A stretch of 64,000 nt of DNA from Sulfitobacter sp. D7. Its GTDB lineage: Bacteria > Pseudomonadota > Alphaproteobacteria > Rhodobacterales > Rhodobacteraceae. The translations under genes were made by a program, and so were the position numbers. Below, piece after piece: positions 34,777 to 43,639 of this stretch (position 1 is its first letter; each line of letters begins with the position of its first letter). A model generated the notes under the pieces. The model saw only the letters and a list, made by a program, of their open reading frames with translations. It was not told the DNA's origin and made no database searches. Location of the stretch: assembly GCF_003611275.1 (NCBI RefSeq), contig NZ_CP020695.1, positions 129,277 through 193,276 on the forward strand, read 5' to 3'.

Positions 34777-37161
34777 ATGACCGCTCTCGCCCCTGCCCAG
34801 CTCAAAACCATCGAACAACGTCTGCTGTGGCTGTCGCATTGGATGATCCACAACGCCAACCACATCCGGCCCAAGGTGGACGGGATCAAGGTGGGCGGGC
34901 ATCAGGCGTCTTCGGCCTCCATGGTGTCGATCATGACGGCGCTTTATTTCAGCGCCCTGCGGCCCGAGGACCGGGTGGCGGTCAAACCCCATGCCTCCCC
35001 GATCTTCCACGCGATGCAATATCTGATGGGCAATCAGACCCGCGAGAAGATGGAAAACTTCCGCGGGTTTCAGGGCGTGCAGAGCTACCCCAGCCGGACC
35101 AAGGACATCGACGATGTAGACTTCTCCACCGGATCGGTGGGTCTTGGCGTGGCAGTGACTTCCTTCGCCTCATTGGTGCAGGACTACATCACCGCGAAGG
35201 TTTGGGGCGCGGATGTCGATCTGGGCCGCATGGTGGCGCTGGTGGGCGATGCGGAACTCGACGAGGGCAATATTTATGAGGCCCTGCAAGAGGGTTGGAA
35301 GAACGATCTGCGCAACACATGGTGGATCATCGACTACAACCGCCAATCGCTCGACGGGGTGGTGCGTGAAGGGCTGTTCAAACGGATCGAGCAGATTTTC
35401 GACGCCTTCGGCTGGGATGTGGTCAAGGTGAAATACGGTGCCCTGCAACGCGCCGCCTTTGACGAGCCGGGCGGCGACAAACTGCGCGACTGGATCGACA
35501 ATTGCCCCAACCAACTTTACTCGGCGCTGACCTATCAGGGCGGCGCGGTCTGGCGCGAGCGGCTGATGGAGGCGCTTGGCGATCAGGGCGATGTCACAGC
35601 ACTGATCGACGCGCGCAGCGATGACGAACTGGCCGAACTGATGGAGAACCTCGGCGGCAACTGCGTTGAGACCATGGCCGAGACCTTTGCCGCCATCGAC
35701 CACGACCGCCCGGTCTGTTTTCTGGCCTACACGATCAAGGGCTGGGGCACGCCGATCGCGGGGCACAAGGACAACCACGGCGGGCTGATGACCAAAAGTC
35801 AGATGGCCGATTGGCAGAAACACATGGGAGTGAATGAGGGCGCGGAATGGGAGAAATTCGCCACCGTCGACGACCCCGATGCCCTGCAAGCTGCGCTCGA
35901 CCGCGTGCCGTTTTTTGCCAAGGGCCGCCGCCGCTACGGTGACGCGACCCTGCCGGTGCCGCAGATCGAACTTTCCAGCGACCGCGAGATTTCCACGCAA
36001 ATGGCCTTTGGCAAGATCCTCGACGATCTGTCGAAAGGCGACAGCGATCTGGCCGCGCGTATCGTCACCATGTCCCCCGACGTGACCGGCACCACGAACC
36101 TCGGCCCGTGGGTGAACCGGCGCAAGCTGTTCGCGCGCAGCGAACAGGCCGACACCTTCATCAACGAGAAAATCCCCTCCACCGCGAAATGGGAGTTCAC
36201 CCCCGAGGGCCAGCATATCGAGCTAGGCATCGCCGAGATGAACCTCTTTCTGCTCTTGGGTGCGGCGGGTCTGTCGCATTCGCTCTTTGGCAAGCGGGTC
36301 ATTCCCATCGGCACGGTCTACGACCCCTTCGTCGCCCGCGGCTTGGATGCGTTGAACTATGCCTGCTATCAAGATGCGCGCTTTATGATTGTCGGCACGC
36401 CGTCGGGCGTGACGCTCGCCCCCGAAGGCGGCGCGCATCAGTCGATCGGCACACCGCTGATTGGGATGAGCCAAGACGGGCTGGCGAGCTTCGAGCCTGC
36501 CTTTGCCGATGAGTTGGCCGTCATCATGCAGTGGGCTTTCGATTATCTGCAAAAGGACGGCGAGGGCGACCCGGACGAACGCACGTGGCTGCGCGATGAG
36601 ACCGGCGGCTCGGTCTATCTCCGGCTCACCACCAATCCCATCGAACAGCCCGGCAAGCGCGTGGACGAGGACTTCCGCCAAGGCGCCATCGACGGGGCCT
36701 ATTGGCTGCGCAAACCGGGGCCGAACTGCGACGTGGTGATCGCCTATCAAGGCGCGGTGGCGCCCGAAGCGATCAAAGCGGCGGGCAACATCGCCGAAGG
36801 CCGCCGCGATGTCGGCGTACTGGCGGTGACCTCTGCTGACCGTCTGAACGCGGGCTGGACCGCCGCGCAACGCGCCCGCGCGCGGGGCAATGCGGCGGCG
36901 GAAAGCCATATCGAGACGCTGCTGGGGCAGCTCCCGCGCAACTGCAAACTGGTCACGGTGATCGACGGGCATCCGGCGACGCTTTCGTGGCTGGGCTCGG
37001 TCGTTGGGCACCAGACCGTGCCGCTTGGGGTTGAGCACTTCGGCCAGACCGGCACCATTGCCGACCTTTATCGCCACTTCGGGATCGACGCGCGGTCAAT
37101 CGTGGAAAAGGTGCAGGGGCTGACCCCGGGCCGCCAGATGCTTCACCGGGTTGCGGGCTAG
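34777..37161 (+). CDS. mdeB: Homodimeric 2-oxoacid dehydrogenase E1 (AceE-like), probable 2-oxobutyrate dehydrogenase MdeB
   Basis: 794 residues, in the AceE/transketolase-like class but about 90 residues shorter than AceE. The ThDP motif is GDAELDEGNIYEALQEGWKN ending in WIIDYNRQSLDG. Other family blocks are VGGHQASSASMVSIMTALYF, SYPSRTKDIDDVDFSTGSVG, KGWGTPIAGHKDNHGGL, GQHIELGIAEMNLFLLLGA and TLAPEGGAHQSIGTPLIGM. In Pseudomonas putida the gene after the methionine gamma-lyase encodes just such an E1, which decarboxylates 2-oxobutyrate. No E2/E3 genes adjoin it, so it would use partner subunits encoded elsewhere. Its ribosome site is weak (GAAAGA). Confidence 0.88.
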   Translation: MTALAPAQLKTIEQRLLWLSHWMIHNANHIRPKVDGIKVGGHQASSASMVSIMTALYFSALRPEDRVAVKPHASPIFHAMQYLMGNQTREKMENFRGFQGVQSYPSRTKDIDDVDFSTGSVGLGVAVTSFASLVQDYITAKVWGADVDLGRMVALVGDAELDEGNIYEALQEGWKNDLRNTWWIIDYNRQSLDGVVREGLFKRIEQIFDAFGWDVVKVKYGALQRAAFDEPGGDKLRDWIDNCPNQLYSALTYQGGAVWRERLMEALGDQGDVTALIDARSDDELAELMENLGGNCVETMAETFAAIDHDRPVCFLAYTIKGWGTPIAGHKDNHGGLMTKSQMADWQKHMGVNEGAEWEKFATVDDPDALQAALDRVPFFAKGRRRYGDATLPVPQIELSSDREISTQMAFGKILDDLSKGDSDLAARIVTMSPDVTGTTNLGPWVNRRKLFARSEQADTFINEKIPSTAKWEFTPEGQHIELGIAEMNLFLLLGAAGLSHSLFGKRVIPIGTVYDPFVARGLDALNYACYQDARFMIVGTPSGVTLAPEGGAHQSIGTPLIGMSQDGLASFEPAFADELAVIMQWAFDYLQKDGEGDPDERTWLRDETGGSVYLRLTTNPIEQPGKRVDEDFRQGAIDGAYWLRKPGPNCDVVIAYQGAVAPEAIKAAGNIAEGRRDVGVLAVTSADRLNAGWTAAQRARARGNAAAESHIETLLGQLPRNCKLVTVIDGHPATLSWLGSVVGHQTVPLGVEHFGQTGTIADLYRHFGIDARSIVEKVQGLTPGRQMLHRVAG

Positions 37162-37188
37162 ACGCCCCCCCGGATCGAAAGGACCGAC

Positions 37189-38109
37189 ATGACCTATTCC
37201 CTTGCCATCCACGGCGGTGCCGGAACCATCCTCAAGGAAAATATCACCCCCGAGCAAGAGGCCGCCTATCACGACGCCCTCGCCCGCGCGCTAGAAGCGG
37301 GCGAAGCCATCCTGCGCGAAGGGGGCAGCGCGATGGACGCGGTCGAAGCGGCGGTCTGCGCGCTGGAGGATGAGCCCCTGTTCAACGCAGGGCGCGGCGC
37401 GGTCTATACCTCGGAAGGCGCGCAGGAGATGGACGCCGCCGTGATGGACGGGCGCGACCGCAGGGCGGGATCGGTCGCCGGTGTCTTTGGCCCGAAGAAC
37501 CCGGTGAAACTGGCCCGCGCGGTGATGGAGCGGACCGAGCATGTCACGCTCATTGGCCCCAACGCGCTCGAGATCGCGCGGCAAGCGGGGCTTGAATTCG
37601 GCGACCGCAACTACTTTTTCACCCAGTCCCGCTGGGACGCGCTGCAAGAGACGCTTGCGATGCGGGCGCGCGGCGAAGTCTCGGACGATCCGGCGCGGCG
37701 GCATGGCACCGTGGGGGCCGTGGCGCGCGATGTTGCAGGAAATATAGCCGCCGCCACCTCAACAGGGGGCATGACCGCCAAGGCCCCGGGCCGCGTGGGC
37801 GACACGCCGATGATCGGCGCGGGCACCTTCGCCGATAACGCGACCTGCGCGGTCTCGGCCACCGGACATGGAGAGGTCTTTATCCGCTGGAACGCGGCGG
37901 GCGAAATCGCCGCACGCATGCGACACGCGGGCGAAGACCTTGCCACCGCCGCCGATCATGTGGTGATGCAGGATCTGGCCCCCAACGACGGGTCGGGCGG
38001 GGTCATCGCCGTGGACGGTGCGGGCAATATCGCCATACCGTTCAATTCCCAAGGGATGTACCGCGGCTCGGTGCGGCAAGGCAGCGCCCCCGAAACCAAC
38101 ATCTACTGA
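37189..38109 (+). CDS. iaaA: Isoaspartyl peptidase / plant-type L-asparaginase
   Basis: 306 residues, an Ntn-hydrolase made as a precursor that cleaves itself before Thr174 (ARRHGTVGAVARD), the position of Thr179 in E. coli IaaA. Opening AIHGGAGTI, FNAGRGAVYTSEGAQEMDA and the oxyanion segment STGGMTAKAPGRVGDTPMIGAG are hallmarks. It hydrolyses beta-aspartyl dipeptides and asparagine. GAAAGGA precedes the ATG. It starts 27 nt after mdeB in the same direction and could be read from the same transcript, although a link to methionine is not obvious. Confidence 0.92.
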   Translation: MTYSLAIHGGAGTILKENITPEQEAAYHDALARALEAGEAILREGGSAMDAVEAAVCALEDEPLFNAGRGAVYTSEGAQEMDAAVMDGRDRRAGSVAGVFGPKNPVKLARAVMERTEHVTLIGPNALEIARQAGLEFGDRNYFFTQSRWDALQETLAMRARGEVSDDPARRHGTVGAVARDVAGNIAAATSTGGMTAKAPGRVGDTPMIGAGTFADNATCAVSATGHGEVFIRWNAAGEIAARMRHAGEDLATAADHVVMQDLAPNDGSGGVIAVDGAGNIAIPFNSQGMYRGSVRQGSAPETNIY

Positions 38110-38215
38110 GCGGCCCCGCCCTTCGGTTGCCCTCCTGCCACTGCGGGCGGGACAAATGCGGCCCGTTGAGGGCCACCCGCCATCTAAATCTTGACATTTA
38201 GCCCCCTCCCTTTGA

Positions 38216-38226
38216 TTGACGGTCAA
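38216..38226. promoter_or_regulatory. Palindrome TTGACGGTCAA before the DctQM operon
   Basis: A perfect 11-bp palindrome with a central G, 27 nt before the DctQ GTG; TTGACA at 38191 could be a -35 element. Candidate operator of an unidentified regulator. Confidence 0.4.
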
Positions 38227-38252
38227 ACGAACTTGACGGGAGAGGGGACAAG

Positions 38253-38831
38253 GTGCGTTTTTTAGCAGCAATTGCCAGAGTTATCTGCGCGGTGAACTTA
38301 TTCATCGGCAATCTCTTCTCATGGCTCGCACTCGGCATCGTGTTGGTCTGTTTCACCGTGGTCGTGCAGCGCTATCTTTTCGCGATCAGCTTCGTTTGGA
38401 TGCAAGATCTCTATATTTGGCTAAACGGCGCGATGTTCACCGCCGTTGCGGGCTTTGCCCTGCTGCGCGACGACCATGTGCGGGTCGATATCTTTTACCG
38501 CCCCGCCACGATGGCACGCCGCGCGCTGATCGACCTGATCGGCGTGGTCGTTTTTTTGCTGCCCTTCTGCTGGATCGTTTACACCTATTCGATGCCCTTC
38601 GTGACACGCGCATGGGGTTATCAAGAAGGGTCCGCCAATGTGGGCGGCATGCCGGGGCTTTATATTCTCAAGGCCTTCATCATCGGCTTTGCATTTCTAC
38701 TCGCAATTCAAGGGATTGCATGGATCATCCGCTCCATCCTCGTGCTCAGCGGCAATGCTGAGCTGGTGCCCAAATCCATGCAATACAGCCGGGACCAAAT
38801 CCCCGCAGACCACCCGCAGGGAGCCGTTTGA
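38253..38831 (+). CDS. TRAP transporter small permease, DctQ type (system 1)
   Basis: 192 residues with a GTG start behind GAGAGGGG. Four predicted membrane helices: ~8-30 (CAVNLFIGNLFSWLALGIVL), 50-70, 92-112 and 132-155. FTAVAGFALLRDDHVRVDIFY is the conserved DctQ block with the DxHVRVD motif. It forms the membrane complex with the DctM gene that overlaps its stop. No binding protein gene lies in the same operon; the nearest is the oppositely oriented DctP at 40469. Confidence 0.9.
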   Translation: MRFLAAIARVICAVNLFIGNLFSWLALGIVLVCFTVVVQRYLFAISFVWMQDLYIWLNGAMFTAVAGFALLRDDHVRVDIFYRPATMARRALIDLIGVVVFLLPFCWIVYTYSMPFVTRAWGYQEGSANVGGMPGLYILKAFIIGFAFLLAIQGIAWIIRSILVLSGNAELVPKSMQYSRDQIPADHPQGAV

Positions 38832-40222
38832 TGGATCCGATTTTGATCGGCGAAATGCTCGCCGCGCTTATGTTCTTTGGCGTGATCGGCTTTTTGCTAT
38901 TGGGCTTCCCGGTCGCCTTCACGCTTGCTGGTGTGTCGTTGCTCTTTGGATTGGTCGGCATCGGCTTTGGCGTCTTCGACCCATCGAACTTCGGCTCTCT
39001 GCCGAACCGTTACATCGGCTTCATGACCAACGAAGTCTTGGTCGCCGTGCCGCTATTTATCTTCATGGGGGTGATGCTGGAGCGCAGTCAGATCGCCGAG
39101 CAACTGCTGATGACCATGGGCAAACTCTTTGGCAATATGCGCGGCGGGCTTGGCTTTTCGGTCGTGATCGTGGGTGCGATGCTGGCCGCCTCAACCGGTG
39201 TGGTTGGCGCGACGGTTGTGACCATGGGGCTGATCTCTCTGCCTGCCATGTTGCGGGCAGGCTATGATCCAAAGCTTGCCACCGGCGTCATCTGCGCGAG
39301 CGGGACACTGGGCCAGATCATTCCACCGTCGACCGTTTTGATCTTCATGGGCGACATGCTCGCGGGTATCAACTCGCAAGTGCAGATGGCCAAGGGGAAC
39401 TTTGCGCCATCGCCCGTGTCGGTCGGCGACCTTTTCGCCGGGGCGCTTTTGCCGGGCATCCTACTGGTGTCGCTTTACATGGGCTATGTCCTGTTCAAGG
39501 CCGTGACTGCGCCTGCCTCCTGCCCTGCGACACCCGTTCCTGCGGATGAAAAAGGCCAGCTTCTGCGGGACTTCTTTGTGGCGCTGGTGCCGCCGCTCTT
39601 GCTGATCCTTGCCGTTCTCGGTTCGATCCTCGGCGGTATTGCGACACCGACCGAGGCGGCTTCGGTCGGGGCCGTGGGCGCGATGGTCTTGGCAGCGTTG
39701 CGCTGGCGCCTGTCCTTCCGCATTCTGCGGGAGACGATGATCGCCACGGCCACGATCACCAGTATGGTCTTTATCATTCTGCTGGGCGCCTCGGTCTTTT
39801 CCATCGTGTTCCGCATGATGGGCGGCGACAATCTGGTGCATGAGTTCCTGAGCAACCTGCCCGGCGGCCCCTTGGCGGCGGTGGCGGTGGTGATGATCAT
39901 CATGTTCTTCCTCGGGTTCATCCTTGATACCTTTGAGATCATCTTCATCGTGATCCCGATCACCGCGCCCGTGCTTTTGATGCTGGATGTTGATCCGATC
40001 TGGCTGGGTGTTTTGGTTGGGGTGAACCTGCAAACCTCCTTCCTCACGCCGCCCTTTGGCTTTGCGCTGTTCTATCTGCGGGGTGTGGCCCCGGCAGACC
40101 TGCCGACCAGTGCGATCTACAAGGGCATCCTGCCGTTTGTGCTGTTGCAGGTGGTGGCGATTGCGATCCTGTTTGCCTTCCCGCAGATCGTGACGTGGTT
40201 GCCGAAGTTGATCGCCGGGTAA
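38831..40222 (+). CDS. TRAP transporter large permease, DctM type (system 1)
   Basis: 463 residues from the ATG at 38831, whose A is also the last base of the DctQ stop. Twelve or so membrane helices. DctM motifs are MGVMLERSQIAEQLL, MLAASTGVVGATVVTMGLI (~118-136), SGTLGQIIPPSTVLIFMGDM, GGIATPTEAASVGAVGAM and LQTSFLTPPFGFALFYLRGV near the C-terminus. The last two blocks resemble permeases for 2-oxoacid or dicarboxylate TRAP systems. The transcript ends in the hairpin at 40242. Confidence 0.92.
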   Translation: MDPILIGEMLAALMFFGVIGFLLLGFPVAFTLAGVSLLFGLVGIGFGVFDPSNFGSLPNRYIGFMTNEVLVAVPLFIFMGVMLERSQIAEQLLMTMGKLFGNMRGGLGFSVVIVGAMLAASTGVVGATVVTMGLISLPAMLRAGYDPKLATGVICASGTLGQIIPPSTVLIFMGDMLAGINSQVQMAKGNFAPSPVSVGDLFAGALLPGILLVSLYMGYVLFKAVTAPASCPATPVPADEKGQLLRDFFVALVPPLLLILAVLGSILGGIATPTEAASVGAVGAMVLAALRWRLSFRILRETMIATATITSMVFIILLGASVFSIVFRMMGGDNLVHEFLSNLPGGPLAAVAVVMIIMFFLGFILDTFEIIFIVIPITAPVLLMLDVDPIWLGVLVGVNLQTSFLTPPFGFALFYLRGVAPADLPTSAIYKGILPFVLLQVVAIAILFAFPQIVTWLPKLIAG

Positions 40223-40241
40223 GACGGCGTTTTTCTAGAGC

Positions 40242-40269
40242 AAAGGCCCGGTGGAAACGCCGGGCCTTT
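40242..40269 (+). terminator. Terminator of DctQM system 1 (left unit of an inverted pair)
   Basis: Perfect 10-bp stem AAAGGCCCGG / CCGGGCCTTT with an 8-nt loop, 19 nt after the DctM stop, flanked by A and T runs that make it usable on both strands. An exact inverted copy lies at 40420. Confidence 0.85.
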
Positions 40270-40419
40270 CGCGTTTGTACGCGAAGGGCATCGCCCTCTC
40301 TTGGGGGCGATCTGGACGTGGGAAAGTAGCTGATGCCGTGCATTATCGCAAACCAATCCGGCTGGTGAAAGGTCGCAAAATCGCCCTCCGGGGGGAGGGA
40401 GGGCGATGCCCTCAAATAA

Positions 40420-40447
40420 AAAGGCCCGGCGTTTCCACCGGGCCTTT
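40420..40447 (-). terminator. Terminator of DctP system 1 (right unit of the inverted pair)
   Basis: AAAGGCCCGG / CCGGGCCTTT stem with the complementary loop, 21 nt beyond the leftward DctP stop at 40469. Confidence 0.85.
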
Positions 40448-40468
40448 CCACATTCCTGAACGCGAAGC

Positions 40469-41563
40469 TTAGTACTTCAAGAACTTCTGACGCGCCTGAA
40501 CGTAGGGGCTGTCGATGTTCTCGGTCCGGGTGCGGACGAGGTTCAGCGCTTCGACAAAGCTGTCGGCGGTCTTCTTGACCAGCGGATCGTCGCTGTTGCG
40601 CAGTTCTTCGACCACTTCAACCGAGGCTTTGGCACCGGCTTCCATGATGTCGTCTGGGAAGTTGCGAACGGTCACGCCGTGCTCTTCGACCAGCGTCTTC
40701 AGAGCGCGCGGGTCGTTGGCATAGAAGTCAGCGGCGACCTGATCGTATTCCGCCTGGCTCACGTCACGGATGATCGCCTGAAGATTCTCGGGAAGTTCCT
40801 GATACTTCTTCTTGTCGACGACAAGCTCTGTCGCCAGACCCGATTCCACGAAGGACGGCATGTAGTAGTTCTTAGCAACCTGATGGAAGCCGAGCGCCAG
40901 ATCGTTGTAGGGGCCAACGAATTCCGCGGCATCGAGTGTGCCCGACTGCAGCGCCTGGAAAATCTCGCCCGCGGCCATGTTGGTCACGGTTGCGCCAAGC
41001 TTCTCCCACACGCGGCCACCAAGGCCCGGCGTCCGGAAACGCACGCCTTTGACATCATCGAGGCTTTTCAGCTCATCGCGGAACCAACCACCCGTCTGGG
41101 TGCCGGTGTTGCCGGACAGGAAGCCCTGAACGCCGAACTGGTCATAGATCTCGTCCCAGATTTCCTGACCGCCCATGTAACGCATCCAAGCTGTCAGCTC
41201 GGGCGTGGTCATGCCGTAAGGCACGCCGGTGAAGAAGGACAGCGCGGGGGATTTGTTTTGCCAGTAGTAGGCGGCGCCGTGGCTCATCTCGGCGGTGCCG
41301 TCGATCACGGCGTCGAGCGATTGCAGCGGCGGCACCATCTCTCCGGCCGAGAAGACCTGAATGGTCAGCTCGCCACCCGAGGCCGCGGTGATCCGGTCGG
41401 CCAGACGCTGCGCGCCGACACCCAGACCGGGGAAGTTTTTGGGCCAAGTGGTGACCATGCGCCACGTGATGTTTCCCTGCGCAATAGCGGGCGCTGCAAG
41501 TGTCGTGGCGGCGGCACCTGCCCCCATCACACCAGCTTTGCGGATAAATGAACGACGATCCAT
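40469..41563 (-). CDS. TRAP solute-binding protein, DctP/TakP-like, with Tat signal
   Basis: 364 residues from the ATG at 41563 with GGGAGG upstream. The N-terminus MDRRSFIRKAGVMGAGAAA, then PAIAQG, is a twin-arginine signal, so it is exported folded. The mature protein follows the pattern of Rhodobacter sphaeroides TakP (2-oxoacid binding): TWRMVTTWPKNFPGLG, VFSAGEMVPPLQSLDAV, NTGTQTGGWFRDELKSLDD (ligand arginine), and DAAEFVGPYNDLALGFH. The ligand is thus probably a 2-oxo monocarboxylate held with a metal ion. It is transcribed towards DctQM system 1 and away from system 2, so its permease partner is not certain; system 2 has its own DctP. Confidence 0.9.
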   Translation of the reverse strand: MDRRSFIRKAGVMGAGAAATTLAAPAIAQGNITWRMVTTWPKNFPGLGVGAQRLADRITAASGGELTIQVFSAGEMVPPLQSLDAVIDGTAEMSHGAAYYWQNKSPALSFFTGVPYGMTTPELTAWMRYMGGQEIWDEIYDQFGVQGFLSGNTGTQTGGWFRDELKSLDDVKGVRFRTPGLGGRVWEKLGATVTNMAAGEIFQALQSGTLDAAEFVGPYNDLALGFHQVAKNYYMPSFVESGLATELVVDKKKYQELPENLQAIIRDVSQAEYDQVAADFYANDPRALKTLVEEHGVTVRNFPDDIMEAGAKASVEVVEELRNSDDPLVKKTADSFVEALNLVRTRTENIDSPYVQARQKFLKY

Positions 41564-41737
41564 GTTTTTCCTCCCAAACGGATATTTGCTAAGCCTCCCC
41601 CGACGTCGATGCGGAGGGCTCTGCGCAGCAGATAATCGTCGCTTTTCGAAAATGTCCATGGCTTAGGCAAATTGAAACCTCTCCTTCTGGACAAACTCTC
41701 CCCACGCCGCATACGTAGTGCTACTTAAAGCAGCATT

Positions 41738-41780
41738 ATTATTGGTCTTTTGCCTTGTTTTTGGCAGAAAGGCCAATAAT
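41738..41780. promoter_or_regulatory. Long imperfect inverted repeat in the divergent DctP/DctQ2 control region
   Basis: The left arm 41738-41754 (ATTATTGGTCTTTTGCC) pairs with 41763-41780 (GGCAGAAAGGCCAATAAT) with one mismatch and one bulge, loop TTGTTTTT. It is placed 28 nt before the TTG start of DctQ2 and 174 nt from the DctP start. It could be a large operator or an mRNA leader hairpin. The rest of 41564-41808 holds no gene. Confidence 0.6.
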
Positions 41781-41808
41781 GTGCGAGCTGCCAGGGAGGG
41801 CTCAGATC

Positions 41809-42306
41809 TTGATAAAATTCATCGACCAGATGAACGAATTCGTCGGGCGTATCGTGTCGGTCGTCGCCGTCATTTTCGCCGCAATCATCATCTATGACGT
41901 TTTCATGCGCTATGCGCTGAATGACCCGACCCGCTGGGCTTTTGACGTTACGAAACAGTTATATGGCTTTTATTTCGTGATGCTGGGCGGCTATGCGCTG
42001 CGTCATCAAGCCCATGTGCGGGTCGATCTGATCACCGAGACCCTTGCCCCCACCCTGCGACGCTGGGTCGAAGCGGCGGGCTATGTGATCTTTTTCTTCC
42101 CCTTCGCGTGGATCTTCACCACCCGCTCTTATGAATTCGCCATGCGCTCTTATGCTCAGGGCGAGACGACCTATGGCTCGGTGCAGCTGCCGGTCTATCC
42201 GCTGAAAATGGCCATGGCGCTCGCCGCTGGTTTGCTGTTGCTGCAAGGTGTGGCGGAATTTTTGAAACTCGTACTTAACCGTCAGGAACTGCCCCGTGAC
42301 GCCTGA
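41809..42306 (+). CDS. TRAP transporter small permease, DctQ type (system 2)
   Basis: 165 residues from a TTG at 41809. The strong GGGAGG at 41794-41799 is correctly spaced for this codon, and the protein then begins like other DctQ proteins (IKFIDQMNEFVGRIVSV); ATG at 41779 and TTG at 41755 lie upstream of that site, inside the inverted repeat. Four membrane helices; YGFYFVMLGGYALRHQAHVRVDLI is the DctQ signature. It overlaps DctM2 by 11 bp. Confidence 0.85.
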   Translation: MIKFIDQMNEFVGRIVSVVAVIFAAIIIYDVFMRYALNDPTRWAFDVTKQLYGFYFVMLGGYALRHQAHVRVDLITETLAPTLRRWVEAAGYVIFFFPFAWIFTTRSYEFAMRSYAQGETTYGSVQLPVYPLKMAMALAAGLLLLQGVAEFLKLVLNRQELPRDA

Positions 42307-43618
42307 ACTCATTGCACTCACCATGTTTGGCCTGCTGTTGCTGGGCCTTTTCATGGGCCACCCGCTGGCCTTCGTTCTGGGCGGCACCGCCGTTTTGGGC
42401 GCTGTCATCGCTGGCAAGCCCATGGTGCTGGGCATCGTCATCAACCGGATTTTCGGCGATGTGCTCGACAACTTCACGCTGATCGCGATTCCGCTGTTCA
42501 TCTTGATGGCGCGGTTCCTGTCCGATTCGGGCGTGACGGATAAGATGTTCGAATCGCTTCGGCTTTTGATGTCGAACATCCGCGGCGGTCTGGCGCTGGC
42601 GGTGGTCTTCATCTCGATCCTACTGGCCGCCACCACCGGCATCATCGGTGCGTCGATCACCGTGATGGGCGTGATGGCCCTGCGCCCGATGCTGCAATAT
42701 GGCTACAGCCCGACACTGACCACCGGCGTCATCGCGGCCTCCGGCTGTCTGGGCATTCTGATCCCGCCGTCGATCATGTTGATCCTTATGGCCTCCTATT
42801 CGCCCCTGTCGGTGGGCGAGCTTTTCGCCGGTGCGATGGTGCCGGGCGTGGTGCTGGGGCTGCTCTATGCGGTGTGGGTCTTTATCGTGGCCGTGGTGCG
42901 GCCGGACATGGCCCCGGCGGTTGAGCCGGATGAGAAGATCTCTAAACCCGCGCTTGTGCGTATGCTGCTGATCGAAGCCGTGCCGCCGCTGGTGCTGATC
43001 CTTGGCATCCTCGGCTCGCTTCTGGCGGGCATCGCCACGGCGACCGAAGCCTCGGCCATTGGCGCGGCGCTGGCGCTGGTCATCGTGATCATGCGGCGCA
43101 AGTTCACTTGGGCCAGCTTTTACGGCGCGATGCTGGAAACGGGCCGCACCTCGGCGATGATCTTGTTTATCGTTGTGGGCGCCACCGCTTTCACCGGCGT
43201 GTTCAACATCACCGGGGGTCTGCGCGCCACGCAAGAGATCATCCGCAACCTCGATATGGCCCCTTGGATGCTGATCGCGATGATGATGTTCATCGTCTTC
43301 ATCCTCGGCGCATTCCTTGATTGGACCGGCATTGTGCTGCTGTCTTTCCCGATCTTCCTGCCCATCGTGCAGGAGATGGACGTGAGCCTGTTGTGGTTCG
43401 TCGTCCTGATGTCGGTGGTTTTGCAGACGTCCTTCCTCACCCCGCCCTTTGGATATGCGCTATTCTACCTGCGCGCCATTGCGCCGCGCGAGGTCAAGAC
43501 GTCGCATATCATCGTCGGTGTGCTGCCGTTCATCGGGTTGATCCTGATGATGTGCGTGGCCATTGCCCTGTTCCCGCAGCTTGTCACTTGGCTGCCGGAA
43601 ACGCTCTATACAAAATAA
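42296..43618 (+). CDS. TRAP transporter large permease, DctM type (system 2)
   Basis: 440 residues, GTG start within the end of DctQ2. Membrane segments throughout. Typical blocks are MARFLSDSGVTDKMFESLRL, ILLAATTGIIGASITVMGVM, SGCLGILIPPSIMLILMASY, AGIATATEASAIGAALAL and VVLQTSFLTPPFGYALFYLR. The ion-driven translocation subunit of the operon DctQ2-DctM2-DctP2. Closely related in layout to DctM of system 1, suggesting related ligands. Confidence 0.92.
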   Translation: MTPELIALTMFGLLLLGLFMGHPLAFVLGGTAVLGAVIAGKPMVLGIVINRIFGDVLDNFTLIAIPLFILMARFLSDSGVTDKMFESLRLLMSNIRGGLALAVVFISILLAATTGIIGASITVMGVMALRPMLQYGYSPTLTTGVIAASGCLGILIPPSIMLILMASYSPLSVGELFAGAMVPGVVLGLLYAVWVFIVAVVRPDMAPAVEPDEKISKPALVRMLLIEAVPPLVLILGILGSLLAGIATATEASAIGAALALVIVIMRRKFTWASFYGAMLETGRTSAMILFIVVGATAFTGVFNITGGLRATQEIIRNLDMAPWMLIAMMMFIVFILGAFLDWTGIVLLSFPIFLPIVQEMDVSLLWFVVLMSVVLQTSFLTPPFGYALFYLRAIAPREVKTSHIIVGVLPFIGLILMMCVAIALFPQLVTWLPETLYTK

Positions 43619-43639
43619 ATCAACGGAGGAGAGAATATT

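Larger units (their letters stand above)
40242..40447. repeat. 206-bp nested inverted-repeat element between convergent TRAP genes
   Basis: The outer arms are 28-bp hairpins (40242-40269 and 40420-40447) that are exact reverse complements of each other, including their loops. Inside, AGGGCATCGCCCTC at 40285-40298 is matched by its exact complement at 40399-40412. A small hairpin CGCGT-ttgt-ACGCG stands at 40270-40283, and ATCGCC/GGCGAT-type stems occur next to both inner arms. The core (~40313-40380) is not palindromic and has no gene. It resembles a BIME-like or MITE-like unit or a duplicated, inverted terminator. Confidence 0.75.

Noticed and set aside
33478..35019. 513-residue open frame on the minus strand
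   Set aside because: It is antisense to methionine gamma-lyase and the start of mdeB, both with clear catalytic motifs.
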